This document shows, in pieces, positions 51,756 through 63,313 of a DNA stretch of 64,000 bases. Where the stretch lies: the NCBI RefSeq assembly GCF_026210795.1, contig NC_089432.1:2976001-3040000 (forward strand), in the 5' to 3' direction. The notes beneath the pieces were generated by a model that saw only the letters and a list, made by a program, of their open reading frames with translations, searched no databases and was not told where the DNA came from. Made by a program: the position numbers and the translations under genes. This stretch comes from Rhizophagus irregularis. Its lineage: Eukaryota > Glomeromycota > Glomeromycetes > Glomerales > Glomeraceae. Each line of letters starts with the position of its first letter. Within the stretch, counting starts at the first letter, position 1.

Positions 51756-53265
51756 TGTTAAAGATGATAGAAATTTCTTAGTGCGGGTTAATTTTAGAAT
51801 TTACTATAAATAAAATTGCGTATTGCAAAAGTTAGTAATATGGCACGCCGGGCTAAAGAAGTTTAACCCCTATAAAAAAAATTCTGTGAAAACCCCCGAT
51901 AAATGATCATTTTTCTATTCCGAAGAAACTCAGACACGTGATCATTTTTCTGAAAATTTTTTATAGGGACGTCGTTTGACATTTATGAAGTTCAAATGAT
52001 TTACTGTTACTGTCAAACAATTTGATTTTACGATCAAACCCTTTGTAATACGGTCAAACAATATGATGAAGTGGAAATAATTTTCCATATTTAGTTAGAA
52101 TTCAAATGGCGTAAATTTGAGTAATTTTATGAAGAGATTTTCTTTTTGGAAGTCATGTGTAATTCTTAAAGGAGGTCTATTTCATTTTTAAGAAAATTAT
52201 TTTTAAAATTAATAAGATTTGCATTTAATGACTGACAAATAATTTGCATTTAATGCCAAATTGTTTGCAATTAATGCAAAATGGTTTATATTTAACGTTA
52301 AATGTTTTGTACTTCAAGGTCAAACGATATGGTATTTAATGTCAAATAATATGTACTTCACCTTTAAATTTTTTCTGGCCAGTTCGGCATTCCTTAGTTT
52401 TATCGAATTTAGTGTTGATCATTGTTAGTTATGAAGCGAAAAAATACTGCATATGTCGACATAGCTCTACTGTGCATGGTATAAAGTTACCAAAATTCTA
52501 TTGTATATTCATAATACGAACGTAACAATAACTTTTAAGTTAAATTACGGAAGTTTAATGATAGAGACCAGCATATTTGAATCCGACGGAGTCAAAAAAT
52601 TTCATTTAAAGAAATACTGTAAAAAATAAAATAAAAATAAAATAAAAATAAAATAAAAAAGTGATTTATTAAACACTACTTTAAAATCAAAATTTTATAC
52701 TTTATAAAACAATAACACATGATTAAATTGAATACAATGAATTTTAACGACGTAAATAATTCACGCTAACATATCTAAAAAAAAATCATCCATACGTATA
52801 AAACACTCTGGGAACCGACTTCGATGATCACTGAACTTATACGGTTAAAAATTTTAGTTATAATATTATCGTTATTTAAAAGAAATAGAAAGGAAATTGG
52901 TTGAATTTATCTATAGGATTTAATAAATTGTATGGCTGGTATTAAAAGTGAAAATTTTTTTAAAAAATATAAAAAATAATTTAAATGCATCAAGAGAAAA
53001 AAATAAACTAAATATATATTTCCTGCAGTAAAATTAAATACATCCCAAAAACGTGGATGGAAAATTGGTGGGTAACTCAATTTTGACGTCATTAATCGGG
53101 TACTGTGCTTTGCACGGACCATCAAGTATCAATGAAGCACCTTTAATGATCTCAATGTAACTATAACTATATTTATACTTTATAGTATGTATTAATTTGT
53201 TGAATAATAACAAATTGCGTTTTTGATTAGTAAATGAATATGGAAGGTCCTAACCAGAAGGATTT
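51612..53265 (-). repeat. Right arm of the inverted segmental duplication
   Basis: Inverted match to 11871-15080 without the 1.54-kb element, so it preserves the empty site (near 51920). The two arms differ by scattered substitutions and small indels. The match ends at 53265, just before the C2H2/transposase-like pair. Confidence 0.88.
51868..51968. mobile_element. CCCTATAA MITE, 101 bp, uninterrupted copy
   Basis: CCCTATAAAAAAAATTC ... GAAAATTTTTTATAGGG; allelic to the split element 13185-14825 in the other arm. Confidence 0.75.
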
Positions 53266-53689
53266 TCTTTACATATCGGCTTATTATCGGAATTGGACCA
53301 AAATTAAGGCCCCAAATTACTATTAAAATTGCATGTGACCATCGTAAATGTTACACAACAATCATATGTCAAGCGTTAGACTCTCTCACCGAAAAACCCT
53401 AAAAAAAAAAAATTTAATAGTAACTATCGCGTCAAACCAATCTCCTCCCTACGAAACCAATCTCCTTCAAAGGTAAATTATGTTGAGTGTACTATTCTAT
53501 TTCTATATACAAAAAAATATTTTTTAACTTTATTTAAACTACATTTAGTAATTCAAAAGTAATTTGCTTGTAAAATTTTTGTTATTTGTAAATTTCGCGT
53601 ATTAATTATTTAATTTGAATAAAGTTTACAACAGTGTTTAATATTTTTAATTAATAAAGTGTTTTTTTTTATATTTTAGGTATGGTAAT
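53266..53689. other. Spacer upstream of the C2H2-finger gene
   Basis: No gene. The pyrimidine run and TTTTAG at 53670-53679 look like a splice acceptor just before the ATG, so an upstream non-coding exon is possible. Confidence 0.4.
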
Positions 53690-54361
53690 ATGAATCAAGC
53701 TGTAGTTTCTACCGGTGCTCTTCCAACTCCAACAACTAATGATTCAAAATTTGAATGTAATATATGCGGGAAACTGTTTAAAAAAAGGGGGGGATTGACT
53801 AGACATTTAAATACTATTATAAAATACAACTCTTTACGTCCAGATATTGATGCTTTACCTGATAATACCGTACACCAATTTAAAGCCATCTTAGTTCACT
53901 ATATTCGCAAAAGATTACCAAAAGGATATAGGCAATTAGGAAAACAAACAGTTTCTATTCCCGCTACTGAAAGTCAGTTTTATGCAGTATTTAAAAACTA
54001 TATACATTACTACTCTGCTACAAAGGGTATTTACAAGTGTATATTTCGTGGAGGTTCATCAAATCAAATATTAGCAAATATTCTAGAGATGGAAGGTTGG
54101 GAGACTAAATTTTACGATCAACGGCAATGTACTTATGTTGTACTTTGTGATGATGACAATAATATTGAAGATGGGGACGAAAATCCTATTACAGCTGCAT
54201 TAACTTATGAAACAATTAAAAAATTACGCAAACCAAAATGCGTACGTGGTCAATTAGTAGTAGAATGGAAAAAACAAAAAAATACTGATTTTAATGGTAA
54301 TTTCACTCACGCAGGTCACATTTATTTTCATTTTTACAATAGCCAGGCTATGATTGAATAA
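53690..54361 (+). CDS. C2H2-type finger protein of a glomeromycotan high-copy family
   Basis: 223 residues, uninterrupted. The finger near residue 23 reads FECNICGKLFKKRGGLTRHL. The second histidine expected four residues after the first is absent (HLNTI), so it may not fold classically. The body has LPKGYRQLGKQTVSIPATES, FKNYIHYYSATKGIYKCIF, and ends HAGHIYFHFYNSQ. I know this arrangement from many R. irregularis proteins named only for the finger, usually near mobile DNA. It is convergent with the putative transposase at 54418-56691, 56 bp apart. Function unknown; DNA binding is inference. Confidence 0.75.
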   Translation: MNQAVVSTGALPTPTTNDSKFECNICGKLFKKRGGLTRHLNTIIKYNSLRPDIDALPDNTVHQFKAILVHYIRKRLPKGYRQLGKQTVSIPATESQFYAVFKNYIHYYSATKGIYKCIFRGGSSNQILANILEMEGWETKFYDQRQCTYVVLCDDDNNIEDGDENPITAALTYETIKKLRKPKCVRGQLVVEWKKQKNTDFNGNFTHAGHIYFHFYNSQAMIE

Positions 54362-54417
54362 AATAGATTATTTGAACACGAAAAAAACAGTATCAAAGTA
54401 TATTAAGCATTTTCATT

Positions 54418-56691
54418 CTAATTATTTTCAGCTTTAATATGAATTTTATGAGGTTTTTGAGAGTTTAAGGAAACATTATGGTAATTGTAAAAAAGAGATC
54501 GATTTTCATGTTCTAAGATCTCAATAATTGCTGATGACTTGGATTTTCTACCTCCATCTTTCATTGTTTTACGAAAAAAATAAGAAACTTGCTGATGATT
54601 TTTTTTTTCCACTGCACTACATGAAAATGACTTTAATCCCCATTTTTGATGAATTGTCATAAATTCAGAAACGTGATGGACTAACACATGAATGTAAGGT
54701 GTCATATCATTAGGTTTATAAAGACCTTTTTTGAATCCTTGAGTATTTGGAATACCTTCAGATGGCGTTAAGAATAAAGTAAGCCAATTCTTTGCATCAT
54801 TTTGAAATTCTTCAGCATTTGTTTTTTGGTCCTTCATTTTTATGTAGAGTTCATAAAATTTATTCCATAGATTTCGTATCATATTAGCGCGTTGTCTTGA
54901 AAGAATTTTTGATAAATCAAAGAATTGTAATACTTTGATCTTATCATTTCCCATTAATGATGTGTAGCTCCAAGTTTTAGATTCTTGAATTTGCCAGAAT
55001 TGAAACTTAACTTTAATTCTTTTCATTTCCTCTACAATTATCTTTCGTGCAGTATCATTAAACAAACCATATTCTGTTAATTCTGCTATCACAAGACTCC
55101 ATAAACGATCAGTAATTCTAAGCATAATGTGCAATTCATCAGGAACCCAGTGATTAAGAGGTATCATATCAAAAAGTGGTTTTCTTATATGTCCTTTATA
55201 GTAATTATTTTGTTCAACTAACTTATCTATTTCTTTATTAATCTTCCATTCTTTTGATAGATCTCCTTGTTGTGATTTATCAATTGTACACCAAGGGCAG
55301 AAATTTTTACTATGAGCGCTATTAAAACCCAAACAGATTGCTAAGAACTTCCAGTCAGACGAAAAATAAAATTGAAAATTCCACTTTACATTATCAATTA
55401 CCAGTCCTTCTTTTAAATTTCTTAGATCATGGCAGAATTGGGTCATTGCATTTGATAGAGAGTTGTAATCTTCACATCCAGGATAGAGTATGGTCGTATA
55501 ATGATGATCTGGTTTGTGTGAAGTATTTTTATCATCTAAAATAGCCACTGTGATGATTACATGTTTTACTTTCCTTCCTACGTTTCGCCCATCTCCAGAG
55601 ATTCGAAGATTAATTATGGGCTGATCTGGATTCAAGATGCCTTTTTGAACAAGGTTAGGAACCAAATAATACAATATATTATTAATATTTCTATAGCCAC
55701 CTTTACCAACTGCATTAATTACTTCTTGTGTTATAGATTCATCATCTATATCTACTCCTTCGGATTCATCCACTTGACTTTTAGTATTTATATCTACTAT
55801 TGTTATTGGTATGAGCTGGACCATTATTTCATTTATATTTATACGTTCTTTAGATATTTCTCCTTCACGTGGTAGGTTATATTCTATAGCACATAGACGT
55901 CTATAAGAATCTCTTGGAATATTGCCTTCATCTAATGCTCTAACTATTGATTCAAGTTTTTGTTTTTTTTTAGTTTTATCTTCATTCTCGTAACTGATAT
56001 TAAAAGTATGTTTTTTATTAACAGAATAACATATACTTTCCAATGCTGGTACGTCTTCCAAATTATATAGCTTCTGTGTTTTTTCATTGAATTCAGCTAA
56101 TATATGTTTTCCAATACTCATAGCACGTTTTGTAAGGGTGGAATTTCCACATTGGTCAATTGGTTTTAATATATGTGCACGTCGCTTGCCTTCTCTTGCC
56201 ATTTCTAATGTTTTGAGATGAAGACCAAACAAATAAATTCCTGATGTTTTTGTTTTTTTTAAAGATGTATATTCCTGAAATAAATATTTTAAAGTTAATT
56301 TATAAATAGAAAAAAATAGAAAAACTAAAAAAAAATAATTTAGTGTACAAACTTTATGAAATAAATTTGTAACATCTGTCGCACTTCTAACTGAAGATAC
56401 TACATGTTCAAAACACTTTCCAAACCAGATTTGAAAAACTGGTTTATTATCAATGTAATTAATAAAACACTGAACAACACATCGATTATTACTTCTACCC
56501 CAAGTTGTTTCTACCATATAATCATCAGGGATTCGATATTTATTAGGAGGAAGAGTGTACGCTAATAAAGATTTATTAGGATACGTTCCTTCTTTTATAA
56601 TTTTATATGAAAAACTATGTCCTGATTTTTTAAAATTAATAATTGAGTCAAAGGGGTAATTATGAATTTCTTGTGTGTCAGACATTTGCAA
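54418..56691 (-). CDS. Putative transposase of an unassigned DNA-transposon group
   Basis: 757 codons, or 731 if the in-frame 78-bp intron at 56275-56352 (GTTTGT ... TTTCAG) is removed; that segment is hydrophobic and looks intronic. The core has INLRISGDGRNVGRKVKHVI, then WNFQFYFSSDWKFLAICLGF, a CPWC knuckle after HSKNF, and WVPDELHIMLRITDRLWSLV. The C-terminal part reads YIHVLVHHVSEF and CSAVEKKNHQQVSYFFRKT. Spaced acidic residues around a CxxC insertion fit an RNase-H-fold DDE transposase, but I cannot assign a superfamily. The frame is uninterrupted. Together with the convergent C2H2 gene it may form a two-gene transposon, though no inverted termini were confirmed. Confidence 0.65.
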   Translation of the reverse strand: MQMSDTQEIHNYPFDSIINFKKSGHSFSYKIIKEGTYPNKSLLAYTLPPNKYRIPDDYMVETTWGRSNNRCVVQCFINYIDNKPVFQIWFGKCFEHVVSSVRSATDVTNLFHKVCTLNYFFLVFLFFSIYKLTLKYLFQEYTSLKKTKTSGIYLFGLHLKTLEMAREGKRRAHILKPIDQCGNSTLTKRAMSIGKHILAEFNEKTQKLYNLEDVPALESICYSVNKKHTFNISYENEDKTKKKQKLESIVRALDEGNIPRDSYRRLCAIEYNLPREGEISKERININEIMVQLIPITIVDINTKSQVDESEGVDIDDESITQEVINAVGKGGYRNINNILYYLVPNLVQKGILNPDQPIINLRISGDGRNVGRKVKHVIITVAILDDKNTSHKPDHHYTTILYPGCEDYNSLSNAMTQFCHDLRNLKEGLVIDNVKWNFQFYFSSDWKFLAICLGFNSAHSKNFCPWCTIDKSQQGDLSKEWKINKEIDKLVEQNNYYKGHIRKPLFDMIPLNHWVPDELHIMLRITDRLWSLVIAELTEYGLFNDTARKIIVEEMKRIKVKFQFWQIQESKTWSYTSLMGNDKIKVLQFFDLSKILSRQRANMIRNLWNKFYELYIKMKDQKTNAEEFQNDAKNWLTLFLTPSEGIPNTQGFKKGLYKPNDMTPYIHVLVHHVSEFMTIHQKWGLKSFSCSAVEKKNHQQVSYFFRKTMKDGGRKSKSSAIIEILEHENRSLFYNYHNVSLNSQKPHKIHIKAENN

Positions 56692-57387
56692 ATTAGAAGC
56701 TAGGAATAATTTTTTAAACCGCGTAATTATTTTACAAAGTTTCGTGAATTTTTTTTTTTTGCATGAAATTTGTGTTACAGATTAGATCGACCAATAAAAT
56801 GGTTTGATGTAGTGTTACCATATCCAATTTAACATGACCGTCATTTGGGGTTACGTCTTAAAAATTGGGGTTAGAGTTAAGATCCGCGCATATGATTTAC
56901 CTTTTTTGGACATGTTCAAACATAAACGGTTAGATGATCAACCAACTCGTTTCATTGTTAAATAATCATTAGCCTCATCTTTGATTCATTCATAATCGAG
57001 ATAATCATGCGTGATGCTCATGTGAATGCGCCGAACTCCGATTATACGATAAAATTTTTTTTCTTAATTAGTTCTTGATTTTCAAAAAAGGAAATAATTA
57101 AAAGTCCATTATATGCGCTTATTTCGCTTTTTAACTTGAAACGCTTCAAGCTTTTTGATTCATTCTAATTATAAATTGTTGATACTTCTTACAATGCAGC
57201 GCATTATATTAATTTCCTTATAAACTTAATTTACCGGTGAATTTAGCGATTAATAATTTGTGCCGATCTGACGATTTGAATCGTTTTGTTGAAAAAAATT
57301 TCTATATAAATAAGGATTTTATTTTTGTAAGTCTTTTTAAATTTTTTTTTTTTCTAACAAAAACATATAATAACGAATAACATCAAG
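56692..57387. other. Intergenic region between divergent genes
   Basis: No gene. It should hold the promoters of the putative transposase and of the kinase-Sel1 gene. The last 50 bases before 57388 are T-rich then A-rich, as at many starts in this window. Confidence 0.45.
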
Positions 57388-59764
57388 ATGAATAATACTA
57401 TAAGTACAAAATATTGTGTCGAGGAGGCCATATCAAAAAAAATTGTTAAATATTACGAATATGATAATTTTAATAATATTGAAGAAATTGGTATCGGAAG
57501 TTTCGGAAGAGTATTTCGTGCTAATTATAAAAATTCACAACATTATTTGGCGTTAAAATCCTTTTTTAATTTTAACGAATTCACTCTAGAAAAGATCGTT
57601 CATGAGGTATTCATTTATATCTAATATGTTGTGTCGATCTACGTCAGCTGACAGCTAACGTGCAGATGATGGCTGGCCCAGTAATGCTGGCCAACCTACT
57701 TAAGGCATTATAATATTAGGCAATATTGGGCCGATAATGTAGGATCTGACGCAAATCGTCATCTGACGCACAACATATATATTTTATTATGCTCGTTCAA
57801 ACACGCAAATCACAATTTTTTATTCAAAGTTTTATTTTATATTAGCTTAAACGTCAAAGAGACGTGAATGTTCATCATAACGTTATTCGCTTTTATGGAA
57901 TTACAATACTTAATTCGGGTAAGATAAAATTAATTTAGTTAGATTATTTGACTTTTGTAAAAAGAGCTAACATACATTTTTCTTTTATTCGTTAGAAAAT
58001 GAAATTGATCAATCAAACAATTATTTGTTAGTAATGGAGTATGCCAACGGGGGTAATCTTCGAAACTACTATCTAAAAAAAAACTTTGATGTTCTCACTT
58101 GGAATGATAAATGCAATCTGGCATATCAGCTTACCTGTGCTATATCATTTTTATATGATGATGATATTGTGCATAGTGACTTGGTAAATAATTACTGTAT
58201 TTTCGTGAATTTAATTTAATTGACATATATTTACTGAATATTTATGATAGCATTCCTGTAATATATTGGTACATCAAAATTCTATAAAGTTGGCAGATTT
58301 TGGCTTATCAAAAGAAATTGATATAGTATCGAAATCACATACAAAATCATTTAATATGATTCCTTACATTGATCCAAAAAAATTTAACATAGAATCATAT
58401 TCATTAAATAAAAAAAGCGATGTCTACAGTGTTGGTGTACTCTTATGGGAGATATTAAGTGGTAAACCACCTTTTGAAGACGAATCTGATGTCAATTTAG
58501 CCGTTCGAATTTTAAAAGGTCTTAGAGAAAAAATTATTCCCAATACTTCTATTGATTATGAGAAACTTTATACTGGTAAGTATAATCATAAAATTTAAAT
58601 TATTTCAACGACTAAATTCATTAATAAAATTATACAACTTTGATATATTTTATTATATACTTAGAGTGTTGGGATGGCGAACCAGACAATCGACCGCCTA
58701 TGAATGAAGTCGTCAAAAGATTAAAAACAATTGTTTATCAACGAAATGAAAATATTGATAATATAACTTACCAAATATCAAATGCAAATTCAACTTCATT
58801 AAATGAAGAATCATTAATTAATCATACATTAACAAATTCAACTGTTGATGAAGATTTATGTGAAATAGTTAATGATATATTAATGAAAATATGTGAAATA
58901 ACAAATGAAGGAAAAGAACAACCTTACCTTTTTCTTGATTATCTTAATAATTTTGATATAAATGTAGAAGAAATTCGTAAAAAGATATTAAATAATCAAA
59001 ATAATCCAAATTTTATTTTTTTACTTGGATATTTTAGTTATTTAGGAATTGAAACTATTAAAAATGATGAGAAAGCATTTCGTTTATTTATTAATGCATC
59101 CGAACAAGATCATCTGTTGGCACAATATTATGTTGGAAAATGTTATGAATTTGGTATTGGAACTGTAAAAGATGAAAAATTAGCATTTAAATATTTAGAA
59201 AAATTCATTAATAGAGATTATTCAACGGGACAATTAAAAATTATTCAATATTATGATAAAGAAACAGATATTAAAAAAGATTTTAGAATAGCTTTTCATT
59301 GGTACGAAGAGGCCGCACGTAATGGGAATGTAATAGCTATGCGTAATCTTGGTCTTTTGTATCTAAACGGAAATGTAATTGATAAAGATTATCAAAAAGC
59401 ATTTGAATTATTTAGAAAATCAGCTGATGGAGAATATTTAGGTGAAATTATAATGTTGGGATATTGTTATTATTATGGAATTGGAACTAAAGTTAATTTC
59501 AAAAATGCATTTCAATTGTTTAAAGAGTCAGCAAATTTGGGACATAAAATAGCTCAATGTAATCTTGCTTTTATGTATGAAATAGGAAAAGGAGTTAAAA
59601 AGAATATAAATCAAGCAATATATTGGTATGAAAAATCTGCTGAACAAGGTAATCTAATTGCTCAATTTCAATTAGATAAATTTGAGAAAATTAAGAAAAA
59701 AAAAGAAAATTCTTCATGGAAAATAATTTTAAAGTATATACAGTACTTTACTGTACTGCTGTAA
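57388..59764 (+). CDS. Protein kinase with C-terminal Sel1 repeats, HRD changed to HSD
   Basis: Five exons: 57388-57606, 57846-57918, 57996-58183, 58251-58575 and 58665-59764. Phases match at each junction. Kinase landmarks are the glycine loop GIGSFGRVFRA, LALKSFF (Lys), LLVMEYANGG, the catalytic loop IVHSDLHSCNIL, ADFGLSK, and SDVYSVGVLLWEILSG. The conserved Arg of HRD is Ser here and the loop Asn is preceded by Cys; Lys, loop Asp and DFG are kept. The C-terminal half has several Sel1 repeats (FLLGYFSYLGIE ... AIYWYEKSAEQGN), solenoids used for protein binding. Kinase-Sel1 fusions are greatly expanded in Rhizophagus. It is a convergent paralogue of 60938-63313. Confidence 0.9.
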
Positions 59765-60937
59765 TTTTATTTATGAAATAGCAAAAACGTTATGAATGTA
59801 ATGGGTTTTAAAAAAACCTACACATAGAAAAAAAGTTTTCAGCACGAATATTATGGTAGTGTAATAGCAATAAGTAATTTTAAGAAAAAAAACAAATAAA
59901 ATAAAAAAAATCCTGTAAGCATAGTAACATACTATTACATTAAACAAAGATGCATGTTTCACATTTTTTTTTTTTTTGAAGTCTCGCAAAATTTTATAGT
60001 ATTTAAGGGTGTTATTTAAAGGTGTCATAGCAAAAATTTTTTTGAAGTCATTAATAAAATACTTACTTCTTAACTAATATAACTGATCTTTAGAAATTGC
60101 CGTATTTTTTAAATTTAATTAATGACCTAAATAATAAAATTTTTTAATAAATAAATTTCTTATCAATTCATCAACATTGTAAGTTCTTCTATTAAAATAA
60201 TTGTTTGCTGTCTTGGTTGTCCTATTCAGTTTTTGTATTTACTTTATTCTTACAGAACATTTCGTAAGTATAATACCAAACTAGATTAACTAATGTGAGA
60301 GTTTGGATATCATTAATATTATCAATCATCGGAATATATTATATATGATAATTTTGAATTTTAATAGATTCATATTTCTCATTCGTAAATGATATATGGC
60401 CTGATCATTATTTAATATGATTTTCATTAAGTATGATATTAAAAGGCCAACCCCAATTTATTCAGTACTTTAAAATATTATTTACAGTTTTTGCAACAAT
60501 TTTGTGCTGATTTATTGTAAAGAAATAGAATTTGCAATGAGTTTCTACTTAAAATTCAAAATATTATTGCGCAGTCTCCACCTAAAATTTTGCAAAATGA
60601 CATGATTATTCTACGTAGATCATACTATTTTTCTAAGTGTAATTATAACTTCTATTTGCCACAATTACACAACGTAATGCAATATTGGAATATGGTTTTT
60701 ACAAAAAAATGAATCATCATATAAAAAAATGACAATTCTAAGATTAATTAGTTAGTCTTTTTATCATTAGTGTGACTTGAAATATATACTTAACAATTAT
60801 CTTACATAATTAGTTTATTTTATCTAATAAATTACTAATTAAAATTGACATTGTTTCACATACTATATTTTCCAAGCCCATATTAATATAATTAAAAAAG
60901 TAACTCATAACAGAATTTACCAAATAAAGTTAATAAA
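59765..60937. other. Intergenic region between convergent kinase-Sel1 genes
   Basis: No gene is seen. AT-rich; it should contain both 3' untranslated regions. Confidence 0.5.
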
Positions 60938-63313
60938 TTATACAAAAAATTTCCATTTACGTTTTTTTAATTTACTTAATTTGTTTTGGGCATCTTGATC
61001 TCCATACTCAGCAGATTTTTTATACCAATAAGTTGCTAGTTTTATATCCTTTTCAATTCCATCTCCAGTTTCATACATTAAAGCTAGATTATATTGAGCA
61101 TCACTATTACCTAAGTTTGCAGCCTCTTGATATAATTCAAATGCCTTTTGTTTATCAATACTAGTTCCAATTCCATTATCATAACAATATCCTAAACCAC
61201 ATATTCCAGATGAATCTCCTAAATTTGCGGCCTTTTGATATAATTCAAATGCCTTTTGTTTATTAATATTAGTTCCAATTCCATTATCATAACAATATCC
61301 TAACCTAAATATTCCAGACGAATCTCCTAAATTTGCAGCCTTTTGATATAATTCAAATGCCTTTTGTTTATCAATATTAGTTCCAATTCCATTATCATAA
61401 CAATGTCCTAAACTAAATATTCCAGATGAATCTCCTAAATTTGCAGCCTTTTGATATAATTCAAATGATTTTTGTTTATCAATATTAGTTCCAATTCCAT
61501 TATCATAACAATATCCTAAACTAAATATTCCACGTGGATTTCCTAAATTTGCAGCTTCTTGATATAGTTCAAATGCCTTTTGCTGGTCAACACTGATTCC
61601 AATTCCTATAACATAACAATATCCTAAACTAGTTATTCCAAATACATTTCCAGAGTTTGCCACATTTTGATATAATTCAAATGCTTTTTGTTCGTCAACA
61701 TTGACTTCAATTCCAAAATGATTAAATACTCCAAGTAAAAAGGTAGAATTTGAATCATTTTGATTATTTAATAACCAAGCATAAAATTCTTGTGGAGTTT
61801 TATTATGATTATTAAGATAATTAATGACTTCATGTTTTTTTCTTATCATTTCTGTATTTTCAAGATGAAGTATTATTTCATTAACCATTATGTTAAAGTT
61901 ATTACTTGATGAGATTAAAGGTTCTATTTCTTCTGTACTCATATTATTAAAATTTTCAATAAATTGGGACATTTCTCCATGTAATGAATTATCAATAATA
62001 TTTTTGGGAACTTCAACATTATTCTTCTGTTCACTTGATAATTGAACATTTTCTTTTTGAATAATTTTATCTAATTTTGCAATAACATGGTTGACAGTTG
62101 GACGATTATCTGGTTCATAATTCCAGCAATCTGATATACGTAGTAAGATTATAATTAATCAATATTGTCATTATTAATCTAATTAGTTTAATTGTACTTA
62201 CCAGTGTATATTTTTATGTAATCTACAGGTGTATTAAGTATAGGATTTTCTCTAAGACCTCGTACAATTTCCATAGCCAAACCAACATCACATGGATGTG
62301 GATCATTATGAAAAGGTGGCCGACCACTAGAAATTTCCCACAAGAGTATGCCGATACTGTAGATGTCACTCTTTTTATTTAATGAATATACTTGTATTTT
62401 ATTATTACTATCCCTTTTTCTATTATATGCTTGTGGATCAATATAAGCAATCCTTCCAAATAAATTTTGTTGAATATTGGATGATTCTTCAATCCTTTTT
62501 GACAAACCAAAATCTGCTAATTTAATGGTATTCTTATGAACTAATATATTATTTGAGTGCTATTATTAAATGCAATGACTAAATTAGTATAAAATTATAC
62601 AGTATAATTTATTAACATGTAAATAACTGAAGTAAATAACCTACCAAATCACGATGAACAATACCTTCATCATGTAAGCATGATATGGCATTAGCTAATT
62701 GAAATGCTAGATCCAATTTATTTTTCCAAGTGAGACTATCAAAATGTTCACTTAAATAATTTCGGAGAGTACCACTATCGGCATATTCCATAACCAGTAA
62801 ATATTTTTTTGAATTATCATCTTGGTTTGCTTTGAGAAAAAAAAGAAAAATTATTTTGATTATTTTTTCCAAAAAAAAAATATAATAACGATTCAAATTA
62901 TATATTATACCTGTTGTAATGCCACAAAAACGAAGAATGTTTTCATGAAAATCTACTTCGCGCTGAAGATTAAGCTTAATATTGAAAATAAAATTTTATG
63001 TTAAAAACATAATATATAACTAAAGATATAAATACAAAAAAAAAAAGATAAACTGTTAACATATAATTGTTATAATTACTTCATTAACAATTTCTTTAAC
63101 TGTAATGTTATTGAAATTAAAGAAAGATTTTAATGCTAAATGATTACGCAAACTTTTCCAGTTAGCACGATATACTTTTCCAAAACCTCCAGAACCAATT
63201 TCTTGAATATTATTAAAATGTTTGTAATCGTAATATTTAATGTGCTTTTTTGCAATAGCTTCTTCAATCCAATCAATCCACTCATTTGAATTAAATTCAG
63301 TACTATTAGACAT
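60938..63313 (-). CDS. Protein kinase with C-terminal Sel1 repeats
   Basis: Five exons on the minus strand: 63080-63313, 62911-62974, 62645-62829, 62202-62559 and 60938-62130. Phases match throughout and equal those of the paralogue at 57388. Kinase landmarks: EIGSGGFGKVYRA, LALKSFF, YLLVMEYADSG, the canonical loop GIVHRDLHSNNIL, ADFGLSK, and SDIYSIGILLWEISSG. After the kinase a linker leads to Sel1 repeats of 36 residues built on QKAFELYQKAANLGDSSGIF and YCYDNGIGT, at least five of them nearly identical. All catalytic residues are present, so it is probably an active Ser/Thr or Tyr-like kinase. Upstream sequence has no shared block with the pseudogene copies beyond the coding start. Confidence 0.93.
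61085..61640. repeat. 108-bp coding tandem repeat (Sel1 units)
   Basis: The plus-strand phrase TTTGATATAATTCAAATGCC recurs at 108-bp spacing (for example near 61231, 61339 and 61447), with AGTTCCAATTCCATTATCAT. Units are nearly identical at DNA level, including silent sites. Confidence 0.88.

Noticed and set aside
53266-56990. Terminal inverted repeats for the C2H2/transposase-like pair
   Set aside because: Only a weak CCCCAAAT match was found between the two flanks (near 53310 and 56855), not enough to define ends.
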